Assembly: GCF_022664455.2 (NCBI RefSeq)
Contig: NZ_JAKRKC020000001.1
Coordinates: 6,267,001 to 6,331,000, forward strand
Direction of reading: 5' to 3'
Source: Actinomadura luzonensis
GTDB lineage: Bacteria > Actinomycetota > Actinomycetes > Streptosporangiales > Streptosporangiaceae
DNA length: 64,000 nucleotides
Part shown: piece after piece, positions 1 to 8,140 of the stretch
Layout: each line of letters starts with the position of its first letter
Position numbering within the stretch: position 1 is the stretch's first letter
Translations under genes and position numbers: made by a program
Notes under the pieces: model-generated
Databases searched by the model: none
Told to the model about the DNA's origin: nothing
Seen by the model: only the letters and a program-made list of their open reading frames with translations

Positions 1-239
1 GCACTCACCGAGCCACCCGGCGAGTTGATGTAGAGCGTGATGTCGCGCTCGGGGTCGTCGGCCGCGAGCAGCAGCAGCTCAGCGCAGATCCGGTTGGCGA
101 TCTCGTCGTTGACCTCCTGCCCCAGCACGATGATGCGCTCCCGGAGCAGGCGCTGGTAAAGCTGGTCCTCAAGCCGGAAGGCGGAGCCGTTCTCACGGCC
201 TCGAGACTCAGGCTGATAGAAGGTCGGCGGGCTGGTCAC
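1..239 (-). CDS. clpP: ATP-dependent Clp protease proteolytic subunit, partial
   Basis: This is the N-terminal part (79 codons) of a ClpP serine peptidase, the barrel-forming subunit that degrades proteins fed in by a Clp ATPase in the cytosol. The visible protein begins TSPPTFYQPESRGRENG and ends in the conserved YINSPGGS strand. The catalytic Ser, His and Asp lie beyond the window edge. The start is the GTG at 239. It is transcribed in the same direction as trigger factor, the usual actinobacterial order tig-clpP-clpP-clpX. The 393 bp gap and the terminator at 587-614 suggest it has its own promoter. ClpP identity is secure; which paralogue (clpP1 or clpP2) is inferred from its position next to tig. 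Confidence 0.93.
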   Translation of the reverse strand, partial: MTSPPTFYQPESRGRENGSAFRLEDQLYQRLLRERIIVLGQEVNDEIANRICAELLLLAADDPERDITLYINSPGGSVS

Positions 240-513
240 AGCGTCACCTTCCGATGCGTCGTAATCGATTGGCTTTGCTTGTGACCTTAACGCGCGTCGC
301 CCACAGGTCATGCCCGCTCTGCCGGACTGTTCGCTGACGGCGCATGCCCGGCCCCTTGCGAGCCCCGGAGGGAGCGAGGGGCCGTGCGCGGGATGTCCCT
401 GGAGGGCCCTGAGAGGGCGGAGCACGCGGCACGGGCCCGGAGCGGCGGTCCGGAAGGGTCCGGGCCGCCGCGCGTCCGGCAACGGCCGTCTCAGCGCCGC
501 GCCGACGTGGGAG

Positions 514-561
514 CCGCCAGAGGAAGACCTCAGCCGCCAGAGGAAGACCTCAGAGGAAGAC
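514..561. repeat. Short tandem repeat, 20 bp unit x 2.4
   Basis: The unit CCGCCAGAGGAAGACCTCAG occurs at 514-533 and again at 534-553, then a partial AGGAAGAC at 554-561. It lies in the 240-632 gap between tig and clpP, where I see no convincing gene. The gap also holds the tig terminator at 587-614. No function can be assigned. Confidence 0.85.
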
Positions 562-586
562 GCGCGCGCGGCCACCGGAAAAGGCG

Positions 587-614
587 GAGCCCCCGGACGG
601 GTGTCCAGGGGCTC
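587..614 (-). terminator. Probable intrinsic terminator of tig
   Basis: A 12 bp stem with one mismatch (587-598 pairing with 603-614) closes a 4 nt loop, 19 bp after the tig stop codon. On the minus strand it is followed by CGCCTTTTCC, a short T-run. This fits a GC-rich actinobacterial terminator. Confidence 0.6.
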
Positions 615-632
615 GCGGGGATCGGGTGAGGG

Positions 633-2021
633 CTACGCCTCGGCCTTCTCCTCGGCCTGCTCCTCGGCGGGGGCCTCGTCCTCGACGGGGGCCTCGCCGT
701 TGATCTCGGTGTAGATGGCCTTGAGGTCGACCTCGTTGCCGTCGCTGTCGACGACCTTGGCGGCGTCGCCGATCACGGACTTGGCCTTGTCACGGACGAT
801 CTCGACCATGGCCAGCGTGAGCTGGTCGTTGTCGGCCAGGTGCTTGGCCAGCTCGTTGGGCTGGACGCCCATCTCCATGGCGCGGCGCACGACGAAGTTG
901 GTCAGCTCCTGCTCGGAGACGCCCAGCTCCTCGGCCTTGACGATTTTGTCGAGCACGAAGCCGACCTTGAGCGCGCGGGCGGAGTTCTTGTCGAACTCCG
1001 CGAAGCGCTCCTCCTCCGTCGTCTGGTAGAGGCGGAAGAAGGCCTCGCGGCTCAGGCCGCTCTCGGCGATCTGGTGGTCGAGGTTGTGCTTGCGGGCGTC
1101 GATCTCGGCCTTGAGCGCGCTGTCGGGCAGCGGGATGTCGATCTGGTCGAGCAGCGCGTCGAGCGCCTTCTCCCGGGTCTGCACGACCTGGTCGATGAGC
1201 TTGTTGCGGCGGGCCTGCTCGCGGATGCTGGTCTTGAGCTCGTCGAGCGTGTCGAACTCGCTGGCGAGCTGGGCGAACTCGTCGTCAAGCTCGGGCAGCA
1301 CCTTCTCCTTGACCGACTTGACGTTGATGATGACCTCGGCCTGCTCGCCGGCGTTCTCGCCGCCGACCAGCTCGGTCGTGAAGCTCTTCTCCTCGCCCGC
1401 GGACATGCCCTCCAGGGCGTCGTCGAGGCCCTGGAGCACCGAGCCGGCGCCGACCTCGTAGGACACCTCGCTGGCGGCCTGCTCCTCGATGTTCTTGCCG
1501 TCGATCTCGGCGCGCAGGTCCATCACGACGTAGTCGCCGCGGGCCGCGGGCCGCTCGACGCCGGTCAGCGTGGCGAAACGCTGGCGCAGCGCGTCGAGCT
1601 GGGCGTCGACGTCCTCGTCGGTGACCTCGGCGGAGTCGACGGTGACCTCGATGCCCTGGTAGTCGGGCACGTCGAAGTTGGGCCGGATGTCGACCTCGGC
1701 GGTGAACTCGATCTGCTCACCGTCGTCGATCTTCGTGACCTCGATGTCAGGCTGGCTGACCGGGAACACGTCGGCCTCGTCGACGGCCTGGCCGTACAGC
1801 TTGGGCACGGCGTCGTTGAGGGTCTCCTCCAGGACGACCGCCCGGCCGAAGCGCTGCTCGATGATGCGGGCCGGGACCTTGCCAGGCCGGAACCCGGGGA
1901 CGCGCACCTGCTGCGCGACCTTCTTGTACGCCGCATCCATGCTCGGGCGCAGCTCGTCGAACGGCACCTCGACAGTGAGCTTGACCCGCGTGGGGCTGAG
2001 CTCCTCGACAGCGGTCTTCAC
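633..2021 (-). CDS. tig: Trigger factor, ribosome-associated chaperone and prolyl isomerase
   Basis: Trigger factor binds ribosomal protein uL23 at the exit tunnel and shields nascent chains. The 462-residue product has the family's usual length. The ribosome-binding signature GFRPGKVP is at residues 43-50, an FKBP-type isomerase domain follows at roughly 150-240, and the rest is the helical C-terminal cradle. The tail is rich in Glu and Ala (ending EEQAEEKAEA), as in actinobacterial homologues. The GTG start at 2021 is preceded by AAGGAG at good spacing. It lies upstream of clpP in the same orientation and ends in a terminator-like hairpin. The assignment is secure. Confidence 0.97.
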   Translation of the reverse strand: MKTAVEELSPTRVKLTVEVPFDELRPSMDAAYKKVAQQVRVPGFRPGKVPARIIEQRFGRAVVLEETLNDAVPKLYGQAVDEADVFPVSQPDIEVTKIDDGEQIEFTAEVDIRPNFDVPDYQGIEVTVDSAEVTDEDVDAQLDALRQRFATLTGVERPAARGDYVVMDLRAEIDGKNIEEQAASEVSYEVGAGSVLQGLDDALEGMSAGEEKSFTTELVGGENAGEQAEVIINVKSVKEKVLPELDDEFAQLASEFDTLDELKTSIREQARRNKLIDQVVQTREKALDALLDQIDIPLPDSALKAEIDARKHNLDHQIAESGLSREAFFRLYQTTEEERFAEFDKNSARALKVGFVLDKIVKAEELGVSEQELTNFVVRRAMEMGVQPNELAKHLADNDQLTLAMVEIVRDKAKSVIGDAAKVVDSDGNEVDLKAIYTEINGEAPVEDEAPAEEQAEEKAEA

Positions 2022-2198
2022 GGAATGGTCTCCTTGATCAAGCTACGAGTGATCGCGGGCGCGTCCATTCGGTCGGCTCACGCGCCGCGCCCACATGTGC
2101 GGTGTTGGGCATGCTCCGCCACGGCGGCATCCAACGCCGGTGGTCCAGTCTAGGGCAGATGCACACCCAACCACGACGTCCGCGCGGTCATAGCATTG

Positions 2199-3065
2199 TC
2201 AGAACTCGTCCGCGATCGTCCGCAGCAGCTCGGTCGTCTCGTCCGGCGTGGTGCTGACGGCGCACAGCCGCTCCATGACCTCGCTGTATCGGTCCACGTC
2301 CTCGCGCTTGTCCAGGTAGAGGGCGCTGGCGAGCTGTTCGACGTACACCACGTCCGGCAGGTCGGGGTCGGGGAAGCGCAGGATGCTGAACGCCCCTCCC
2401 TCCGCGCTGTGCCCGCCGAAGCTGAAGGGCATGATCTGGATCGTGATGTTCGGCTGGCGCATGAGGTCGACGAGGTGCTCCAGCTGAGCCTTCATCACCT
2501 CGGCGCCGCCGATGGGGCGGCGGAGCGCCGCCTCGTCGATCACGGCCCAGAAGACCGGCCCGTCCGGCCGGTCGAAGATCCTCTGGCGCTCCAGCCGGAG
2601 ATCCACCCTCCTGGAGATCTCCTCGGCGCCGATGCCCGCCGCGCCGGCGGTCACCACCGCCCTGGCGTACTCCTTGGTCTGCAGCAGCCCTGGCACGAAC
2701 TGGACCTCGTAGGTCCTGATCCTGGTGGCGGCCTCCTCGAGGCCGACGTACGCCTGGAACCACGTGGGCAGGACGTCGTTGAACCGGTGCCACCAGCCCG
2801 GCTCGTTGGCGGTGGCGACCAGGTCGAGCACGGCGGAGCGGGCTTGCTGGTCCACGACCCCGTACAGGGTCAGCAGGTCGGCCACGTCGCGCTCCTTGAA
2901 CCCCACCCGGCCCAGCTCCATGCGGCTGATCTTGGATTCGGAGCCCCGGATGAGGTGGCCCGCCTCCTCGCGAGTGACGTTCTTCGCCTCCCTGAGCTTG
3001 CGCAGCTGGGAGCCCAGGAGGATGCGCAGCGCCGTCGGCCCGGAACCCGGCTGGTTCTGCGTCAC
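2199..3065 (-). CDS. XRE-family helix-turn-helix regulator with DUF5753 domain
   Basis: This 288-residue protein has a Cro/CI helix-turn-helix at about residues 20-60 (LRKLREAKNVTREEAGHLI) and a DUF5753 domain over most of the rest, with the typical FVPGLLQTKEYARAV segment. Such proteins (WhiJ and its relatives in Streptomyces) act as developmental or antibiotic regulators. They are typically paired with a small partner protein or a HATPase protein, as here with the divergent gene at 3301. The reading frame is open further upstream, but GTG 3065 has AGGAGG 5 nt ahead and begins just before the HTH, so I chose it. The 235 bp divergent gap must hold both promoters. Confidence 0.88.
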   Translation of the reverse strand: MTQNQPGSGPTALRILLGSQLRKLREAKNVTREEAGHLIRGSESKISRMELGRVGFKERDVADLLTLYGVVDQQARSAVLDLVATANEPGWWHRFNDVLPTWFQAYVGLEEAATRIRTYEVQFVPGLLQTKEYARAVVTAGAAGIGAEEISRRVDLRLERQRIFDRPDGPVFWAVIDEAALRRPIGGAEVMKAQLEHLVDLMRQPNITIQIMPFSFGGHSAEGGAFSILRFPDPDLPDVVYVEQLASALYLDKREDVDRYSEVMERLCAVSTTPDETTELLRTIADEF

Positions 3066-3300
3066 TGTGCCTCCTATCAAGGTCCGCACCACACAGTGAC
3101 ACCACATCGCCTGGTATGACAAGGTCTCAGCCGGGTGTCCGATTCGCTGCTGACAACCCGTAAAACGGTGCTTGCTACTGCACATTGCGTCTGCACGTGC
3201 ATTTGGGTCTTGCAGCCGCCGCCGTCGTGACCCATGATGGCTTAGTGCATATTGGGCCAAACATGCACTAACCAAGGCTTTACGGGGAGGTATCGGCGGC

Positions 3301-3783
3301 ATGGTAGAGGACCCTCTGGCCACTGCCGATTGCCTGCAGATCACCCGCGAGGTCGGCTTCGACCGGTTGCTCATGGGGCACGCCGGCAAGTCGTTCACCA
3401 CCTCGTGCCCGCTGCCCTTCCAGGCCGACTCGGTGAAGACCGCCAGGGACGTCACCCGCTCCACCCTCAGGGGCTGGGGGCTGAACGACCTGAGCGACGA
3501 CGCCGCCCTCGTGGTCTCGGAGCTGGTGACGAACGCGGTCCGCTACGCGATGCGGGCCTCCGGGCGGCGCGAGATCGAGCTGCTGCTCATGCGGGTCACG
3601 CCCCACGTGCTGCTGGCCGTGGCCGACCCGAGCGACGAGGTGCCGCGCCGCAAGGAGCCCGACTTCATCTCCGAGAACGGCCGCGGGCTCTACATCGTCG
3701 AGACCTACAGCCAGAGCTGGGGCTGGGACCGGCTGGCCCGGGGCGGCAAGGCCGTCTGGGCGCTGTTCCGCACCGAGTCCTGA
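3301..3783 (+). CDS. ATP-binding protein, anti-sigma-factor-like (HATPase_c_2)
   Basis: A 160-residue GHKL-fold protein of the RsbW/SpoIIAB-like class. The N box is SELVTNAVRYA (73-83), the G1-like segment VADPSDE is near 107, and the G2-like ENGRGLYIV is at 125-133. In streptomycetes these stand-alone HATPase proteins sit next to DUF5753 regulators and are thought to modulate sigma factors or signalling partners. Here the neighbour is divergent, which supports the same pairing. ATG 3301 has a GGGGAGG upstream. The partner and true target cannot be seen in the sequence. Confidence 0.85.
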   Translation: MVEDPLATADCLQITREVGFDRLLMGHAGKSFTTSCPLPFQADSVKTARDVTRSTLRGWGLNDLSDDAALVVSELVTNAVRYAMRASGRREIELLLMRVTPHVLLAVADPSDEVPRRKEPDFISENGRGLYIVETYSQSWGWDRLARGGKAVWALFRTES

Positions 3784-3821
3784 CCGGCCTCCCCGGCCGC
3801 CTGTCTCCCGTCAGTCCCCCG

Positions 3822-4322
3822 TCAGTCGCCCGTCGCGCCGTCGATGCGCTCGCGCAGCAGGTCGGCGTGGCCGTTGTGGCGGGCGTACTCCTCGATCATG
3901 TGGACCAGGATCCAGCGGTGCGTGCACTCGCGGCCGTTGCGGTCGCCCACGGCCTCCAGGGGCTTGGCGGCGGAGATCGCGCGGGCCCGCTCGACCTCGT
4001 CGCGCCAGGTCGCGAACGCCTCCTCCACCGAGGCGGTGTCGACCTCGTTGAAGTCGGCGTCGTTGTCGCGGTCCTTGTCCCACAGCTTGGGGACGTCCTC
4101 GCCGTTCAGCACGCGGCGGAACCACGCGCGCTCGACGTGCGCCATGTGCCGGACCAGCCCGAGCAGGGAGAGCGTGGACGGCGGCGCGCTGCGCAGGCGC
4201 AGCTGCTCGTCGCTCAGGCCCTCGCATTTGTAGACGAGGGTGGCGCGGTGCCATTCGAGCCAGTTGCCGAGCACGGTGCGCTCGTCCCCGGTGAGCGGGG
4301 GCGGGATACGGGAGTCTGTCAC
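3822..4322 (-). CDS. DinB-like protein, DUF664 family
   Basis: The 166-residue product is a four-helix DinB/YfiT-type protein of the DUF664 group. It carries conserved His residues in RHMAHVERAWF (58-68) and the C-terminal EEYARHNGHADLLRE. Members bind a divalent metal, and several mycothiol-producing bacteria use relatives as thiol transferases; the substrate here is unknown. The frame is open much further upstream, but GTG 4322 is the family start. TAAGGT lies 8 nt upstream, and its TAA is the stop codon of the preceding gene (4334-4336), a possible leaderless promoter. It lies 11 bp after the GGCT-like gene in the same orientation. Confidence 0.85.
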   Translation of the reverse strand: MTDSRIPPPLTGDERTVLGNWLEWHRATLVYKCEGLSDEQLRLRSAPPSTLSLLGLVRHMAHVERAWFRRVLNGEDVPKLWDKDRDNDADFNEVDTASVEEAFATWRDEVERARAISAAKPLEAVGDRNGRECTHRWILVHMIEEYARHNGHADLLRERIDGATGD

Positions 4323-4333
4323 GGGATCCGACC

Positions 4334-5086
4334 TTATCGCGCGCTCTGAGCACGGTGTCCGGTCTGCAGGACGCGGCAGACCGCCTCGCGCACGCCGTCG
4401 TCCCGTACCTTGCCGACGAAGTCCTCGGGCGTGCCGCCGCACAGGCGGCGCAGCTCCGGCGAGGCGTCGAGGAGGTCCTGGATCAGGACGCGTTGCGGGG
4501 CGAGCCGCCGGGGCGCGCCCCCGGGGCCGGCCAGGCAGCCGTGCCTGCCGGTGTAGACCGAGACGGGCGGGCGGCGCAGGCCGGACTCCAGCGTGACGGG
4601 CCGGTCCAGGAGGCGGCGCTCGTAGTTGGGCTCGGTGAGGTCGAGGGCGGCGAGCTGGCGCTCGTCCAGCCAGAGCACGAACAGCCGGGAGGTCTCCCCC
4701 GGCGTGCCGATCGGCGCGGCGGGCACGTAGCCCCACCTGCTGACGTGCGCCGACACCCCCGGCGCGACACCGGGGACGTCGGCGAGCGTCATCGGCACGA
4801 CCGGGCGCACGGCGTGGCCGCGGAACTTGCGCAGCAGCTGGCCGGGCGCGGCGTTCGAGCCGACCGCGGCCACCGGATGACGCTCGGCCATCGGCGCGAA
4901 CCCGCCGCCGGCCAGGAGCGCGGCGAGGCTCCGGCCGCCCGCCTCCCACTCCTCCGGGCCGCGCCCGGCGGCGGGGCGCAGCGGCAGGTACGCCGCGTCG
5001 AACAGCACGCCCGAGGTCGCCGGGATCCGGCCGGGATAGGTGAGCGGGCGCGCGATCGGGTCGTCCGCGAACAGCGGCGTGCCCAC
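4334..5086 (-). CDS. Conserved hypothetical protein, gamma-glutamylcyclotransferase-like
   Basis: A 250-residue protein that I do not firmly recognise. A central AAVGSNAAPGQLLRKF (about residues 73-88) resembles the YGSN...L phosphate-binding loop of the gamma-glutamylcyclotransferase (AIG2-like) fold. The later DLTEPNYERRLL resembles its downstream substrate-gate strand. The match is by eye and weak. There is no signal peptide or membrane segment. GTG 5086 lies 4 bp after the 2H phosphoesterase stop codon, so the two are almost certainly cotranscribed. The stop codon TAA overlaps a possible -10 box for the next gene. Confidence 0.7.
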   Translation of the reverse strand: MGTPLFADDPIARPLTYPGRIPATSGVLFDAAYLPLRPAAGRGPEEWEAGGRSLAALLAGGGFAPMAERHPVAAVGSNAAPGQLLRKFRGHAVRPVVPMTLADVPGVAPGVSAHVSRWGYVPAAPIGTPGETSRLFVLWLDERQLAALDLTEPNYERRLLDRPVTLESGLRRPPVSVYTGRHGCLAGPGGAPRRLAPQRVLIQDLLDASPELRRLCGGTPEDFVGKVRDDGVREAVCRVLQTGHRAQSAR

Positions 5087-5090
5087 CGGA

Positions 5091-5750
5091 TCACCCGCCC
5101 AGCCGGGCCTCGGCGCGGGTCGTCCACCTGTAGACCCACTCGGGGGCGAGCACCCGCTCCTGGACGATCAGCGCCACCCGGTCCACCTCGACCTCGGCGG
5201 GGCCGGCGGTCACGGCGCGCAGCGCCTCCTCGTACGGCCCGGCCGACCCCGGGGCGCCCGCGTAGGTGAGGCTGACGTGCGGCCAGAAGCCCCCCGCCGG
5301 CTCCGGCACCGGCGTCACGGCGGCGATCCCGGCCCGGACCTCGTCCCTGAGGCGGCGCACCGCGTCGGCGGGCGCCGGCTCCAGGACCACCCCTTCCCCG
5401 GCCACCGCCGCCCGGTGGAAGGTCAGCGTGAACGGCGGGAGCCGCCGCAGCCGCACGGCGACCGCCGCCGCCACGGCGTCGAGGCGCGTGGGCGGCACCT
5501 CGTCCGCCCAGCCCACGGACTGCATGGTCAGGTGCAGCCAGCGGACCGGGACCGGGTGGTGGCCGGGCACCCGCGCCAGCGCCTCCTGGTAGCGCTCCGC
5601 CAGGCGGTGCAGGCGGGGAGCGCGTTCGAAGGTCAGGTGCCAGGTGCAGGCCAGCCGGCCGGGGCGCCAGCCCTCGCGCGGCCACCAGTGCGCGCGTACC
5701 TCGTCCGCCACCGGCGGCACCTCCTTCGGCCTGCTCCGGGACGCCGCCAT
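5091..5750 (-). CDS. 2'-5' RNA ligase / 2H phosphoesterase family protein
   Basis: This 219-residue protein carries the paired H-x-T/S-x motifs of the 2H superfamily: HLTM at residues 73-76 and HVSLTY at 158-163, within the usual duplicated fold. The family includes LigT/ThpR-type 2'-5' RNA ligases and cyclic phosphodiesterases, and the natural substrate here is unknown. ATG 5750 follows GGGAGA. It is the first gene of a tight unit with the GGCT-like gene (4 bp apart). A third HLTF at 38-41 falls outside the conserved spacing. Confidence 0.85.
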   Translation of the reverse strand: MAASRSRPKEVPPVADEVRAHWWPREGWRPGRLACTWHLTFERAPRLHRLAERYQEALARVPGHHPVPVRWLHLTMQSVGWADEVPPTRLDAVAAAVAVRLRRLPPFTLTFHRAAVAGEGVVLEPAPADAVRRLRDEVRAGIAAVTPVPEPAGGFWPHVSLTYAGAPGSAGPYEEALRAVTAGPAEVEVDRVALIVQERVLAPEWVYRWTTRAEARLGG

Positions 5751-5857
5751 TCTCCCAGCCGCCCGGCGGGTCAGGAGCGGGGCGGCGTGACGTGCAGGAC
5801 GATCACGCCGGACGGCAGGGACCGGGCCTCGGGGCGGGCCCCTCGATGTCCGGAATC

Positions 5858-6844
5858 TCAGTTCATCGAGATGTGGACGTGGTCGTAGTGGTTCTCGGTG
5901 ACGCTGCCGCGGTCGGACATCGCGCGCCAGCCGGAGCCCGAGTTGATGCGCTGCTTCCAGATCACGTACTTGATGCCGAGCTTGTCCTGGTTCTGCAGGG
6001 CCCAGGCGGCGATGCGGTCGCCGAGGGCGCTGTCGGCGGCGGTGGGCATGGTGCCGCCGGAGCTCATCATGAAGTCGCAGGCCCGGCCGAGCGGGTGCTC
6101 GCCGCTGGAGCCGGCGCGGAAGCAGCCCACGCTGAACGGCAGCGCGAAGTTCTTCTCCACCTGCGCGCGCATGAGGCGGGTGCGCGGGGTGATGTTGTCC
6201 GTCCCTGAGGGCAGCTCGGGGGCCCAGCTTCCGTCGGAGTTGCGGCCGGTGCCGTACGGGACGAGGTCGGCCAGCTTCTCCTTGATGTCGTCGATGACGT
6301 CCTCGGCCTTCTTCCGCTGCTCGGCGACCGTGGCCGCGTCGCCGCGGATCCTGGTCGCCAGCGCCTGGGCCTCGGCGGCGGCCTTCTTCTTCTCGTCGCG
6401 GGCCTTGGCCACGCCCTGGACCAGCGCCTCCTGCTCGGTGATGAGCTGCCCGAGCACGGCCGCGCTGGCGCCGTCCAGCATGAAGCCCGGCACCGGGGGG
6501 TTGCCGTTCTGGTAGCGGAGGCGGGCGAGCTCGGCGACGCGCTGCTCAGAGGCGGCCAGCGTGCGCTCGGCGGCGGCCAGGCGCTCCTTGGCGGCGCTCG
6601 CGGCCTCCTGGGCCTTGGCCAGCTCGACGCGCTTGAGGTTGTACTGCTCGATGAGCTTGTCGACCTTGGTGTTGAGCTGCTTGAGCTGGGCCCGCAGCTC
6701 CGACTCCTCGGGCTTCGGCGCGGCGGCCGCCGTCCGTGCCCCGGCGAGGGCCGGAGCCGCCGGGAGGACGGCGAGGGTGGCGAGGACGGTGACGAGGCCG
6801 GTCACCAGGCTGATGGCAAGGGGCGCGGGGGACGGAGCCGCCAC
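5858..6844 (-). CDS. Secreted coiled-coil protein with peptidase-like C-terminal domain
   Basis: The 328-residue product starts with a signal-peptide-like segment (hydrophobic residues about 10-30, Ala-rich cleavage region to about 42). A long coiled coil follows (46-195), as in RipA-, FtsX-partner- or M23-linked wall proteins. The C-terminal domain (about 220-328) has H250, D257 and an HYDHVH cluster (319-324), the arrangement of metal-binding residues in VanY/D-Ala-D-Ala carboxypeptidase-like (ARB_07466-type) domains. I infer a cell-wall remodelling enzyme or its scaffold. GTG 6844 is the only plausible start. Expression is probably set by the c-di-AMP riboswitch directly upstream, a common arrangement for actinobacterial wall hydrolases. 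Confidence 0.82.
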   Translation of the reverse strand: MAAPSPAPLAISLVTGLVTVLATLAVLPAAPALAGARTAAAAPKPEESELRAQLKQLNTKVDKLIEQYNLKRVELAKAQEAASAAKERLAAAERTLAASEQRVAELARLRYQNGNPPVPGFMLDGASAAVLGQLITEQEALVQGVAKARDEKKKAAAEAQALATRIRGDAATVAEQRKKAEDVIDDIKEKLADLVPYGTGRNSDGSWAPELPSGTDNITPRTRLMRAQVEKNFALPFSVGCFRAGSSGEHPLGRACDFMMSSGGTMPTAADSALGDRIAAWALQNQDKLGIKYVIWKQRINSGSGWRAMSDRGSVTENHYDHVHISMN

Positions 6845-6860
6845 GTGCTGATGTTCCTCT

Positions 6861-6990
6861 CCCTGAGCCGGCCGGGTTAGCTGACGGGTTCGGGCGTGAG
6901 AGTGTCGTCCCTACCACCGAAGTGGATTCACCCCAGGTGCGGTGGGTCCCCGGCTCCCGGGCGACGCGCCCGGGATTAGGCGTGCAACGG
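6861..6990 (-). ncRNA. ydaO/yuaA-type c-di-AMP riboswitch
   Basis: On the minus strand the leader contains the conserved cores of the ydaO aptamer in order: CGCCTAATCCCGGG (near 6970-6982), GCCGGGGACCCACC (near 6941-6954), GGGGTGAATCC (6924-6934), GGTAGGG (6909-6915) and GAACCCGTCAGCTAACC (6874-6890). This class binds cyclic di-AMP and usually turns off osmolyte and cell-wall genes. It ends about 15 nt before the start of the secreted coiled-coil protein, so attenuation or start-site occlusion is likely. Boundaries are approximate. Confidence 0.88.
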
Positions 6991-7060
6991 CTGTTACCGC
7001 CGGTACATATGGGGATATTAATGGTAGATCACGAGTCATGCGACCCCAAGTAGAAATCCA

Positions 7061-8140
7061 TTAGTGATCAAGTTGTGATCGGAGCAGGCGCGCCGCCTCC
7101 TCCGGCAGCACGTCGTTGACGAAGGCGCCCATCGCCGACTCCGACCCCGCCAGGTACTTCAGCTTCTCCGGCGCCCGCCTGATGCTGAACAGCTCCAGGT
7201 GCAGGTACGCCAGGTCGCGCCCCTCACGCACGGGCGCCTGGTGCCAGGCCGAGATGTACGGCATCACCACGCCGAACAACCCGTCGAAGGCCCGCAGCAC
7301 CGAGGTGTAGAGCGGCGCGAACGCGGCCCGCTCGGCGTCGCTCAGCGCGGGCAGGTCGGGCACCTGCCGGTGCGGATACACGTGCACCTCGAACGGCCAG
7401 CGCGCGGCGGCCGGCACGAACGCCGTCCAGTGCTCGTTCGCGGTCACGACGCGGGTGCCCGCCGCCCGCTCGGCGGCGAGGACGTCGGCGAACAGGTTGC
7501 CCGCCCCCCGGTGCCGGGCGGCCGCGCCGAGGTGCAGCTTGGTGCGCGGGGTGACGTACGGGTAGGCGTAGATCTGCCCGTGCGGGTGCGCGAGCGTGAT
7601 GCCGATCTCCGAGCCCCGGTTCTCGAAGCAGAACACCTGCTCCACGCCCTCGATGCCGGACAGCTCCGCGGTGCGGTCGGCCCACGCCTCCATGACCAGC
7701 TCGACACGGTCGTCGGACAGGCGGGAGAAGCTGGAGTCGTGGTCGGAGGTGAAGCAGACGACCTCGCAGCGGCCGGCGCCGGGACGGACCGCGCTGAGGC
7801 CGCCGACCTCCTCATAAGTCCCGAAATTTCGGGAGAAGGAGGGGAAACGGTTCTCGAAGACCACCACGTCGTAGTCGTCCGCCGGGATCTCCGTCGACCG
7901 GCCCTCCCTCGACGGGCACAGCGGGCACTCGGCGGCCGTGCCCGTCGGCTGGAACGTCCGCGTCTGCCGGTGCCCGGCGATCGCGACCCACTCCTCCGTC
8001 AGCGGGTCGTAGCGCAGCTCGGAGGCCACCGGCCGGGGGCCCAGCTCGCGCCGGTCCACCGCGCTGCGGTCGGCGTCGTCGCGCCGGTCGAAGTAGATGA
8101 GCTCCCGGCCGTCGGCCAGGTGGGTGATGGTGCGCTTCAA
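7061..8140 (-). CDS. galT: Galactose-1-phosphate uridylyltransferase
   Basis: GalT exchanges UMP between UDP-glucose and galactose-1-phosphate in the Leloir pathway. The 359-residue product contains the catalytic HPHGQ (185-189; the second His is uridylylated) and the CPLC zinc pair (72-75). It also has the C-terminal LHLELF region. The start is TTG 8140, which overlaps the stop of the DeoR gene (TTTGA) and follows AGAGGG, so the two are translationally coupled. No galE or galK follows inside the window; the next gene is the riboswitch-controlled wall protein. Confidence 0.93.
   Translation of the reverse strand: MKRTITHLADGRELIYFDRRDDADRSAVDRRELGPRPVASELRYDPLTEEWVAIAGHRQTRTFQPTGTAAECPLCPSREGRSTEIPADDYDVVVFENRFPSFSRNFGTYEEVGGLSAVRPGAGRCEVVCFTSDHDSSFSRLSDDRVELVMEAWADRTAELSGIEGVEQVFCFENRGSEIGITLAHPHGQIYAYPYVTPRTKLHLGAAARHRGAGNLFADVLAAERAAGTRVVTANEHWTAFVPAAARWPFEVHVYPHRQVPDLPALSDAERAAFAPLYTSVLRAFDGLFGVVMPYISAWHQAPVREGRDLAYLHLELFSIRRAPEKLKYLAGSESAMGAFVNDVLPEEAARLLRSQLDH

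Noticed and set aside
840..2153. A long plus-strand frame opposite tig.
   Set aside because: Composition is the mirror of Asp/Glu/Leu codons; trigger factor is certain.
3066..3464. N-terminal extension of the DUF5753 regulator.
   Set aside because: The AGGAGG site at GTG 3065 and the position of the helix-turn-helix show the extra 133 codons are untranslated divergent-promoter DNA.
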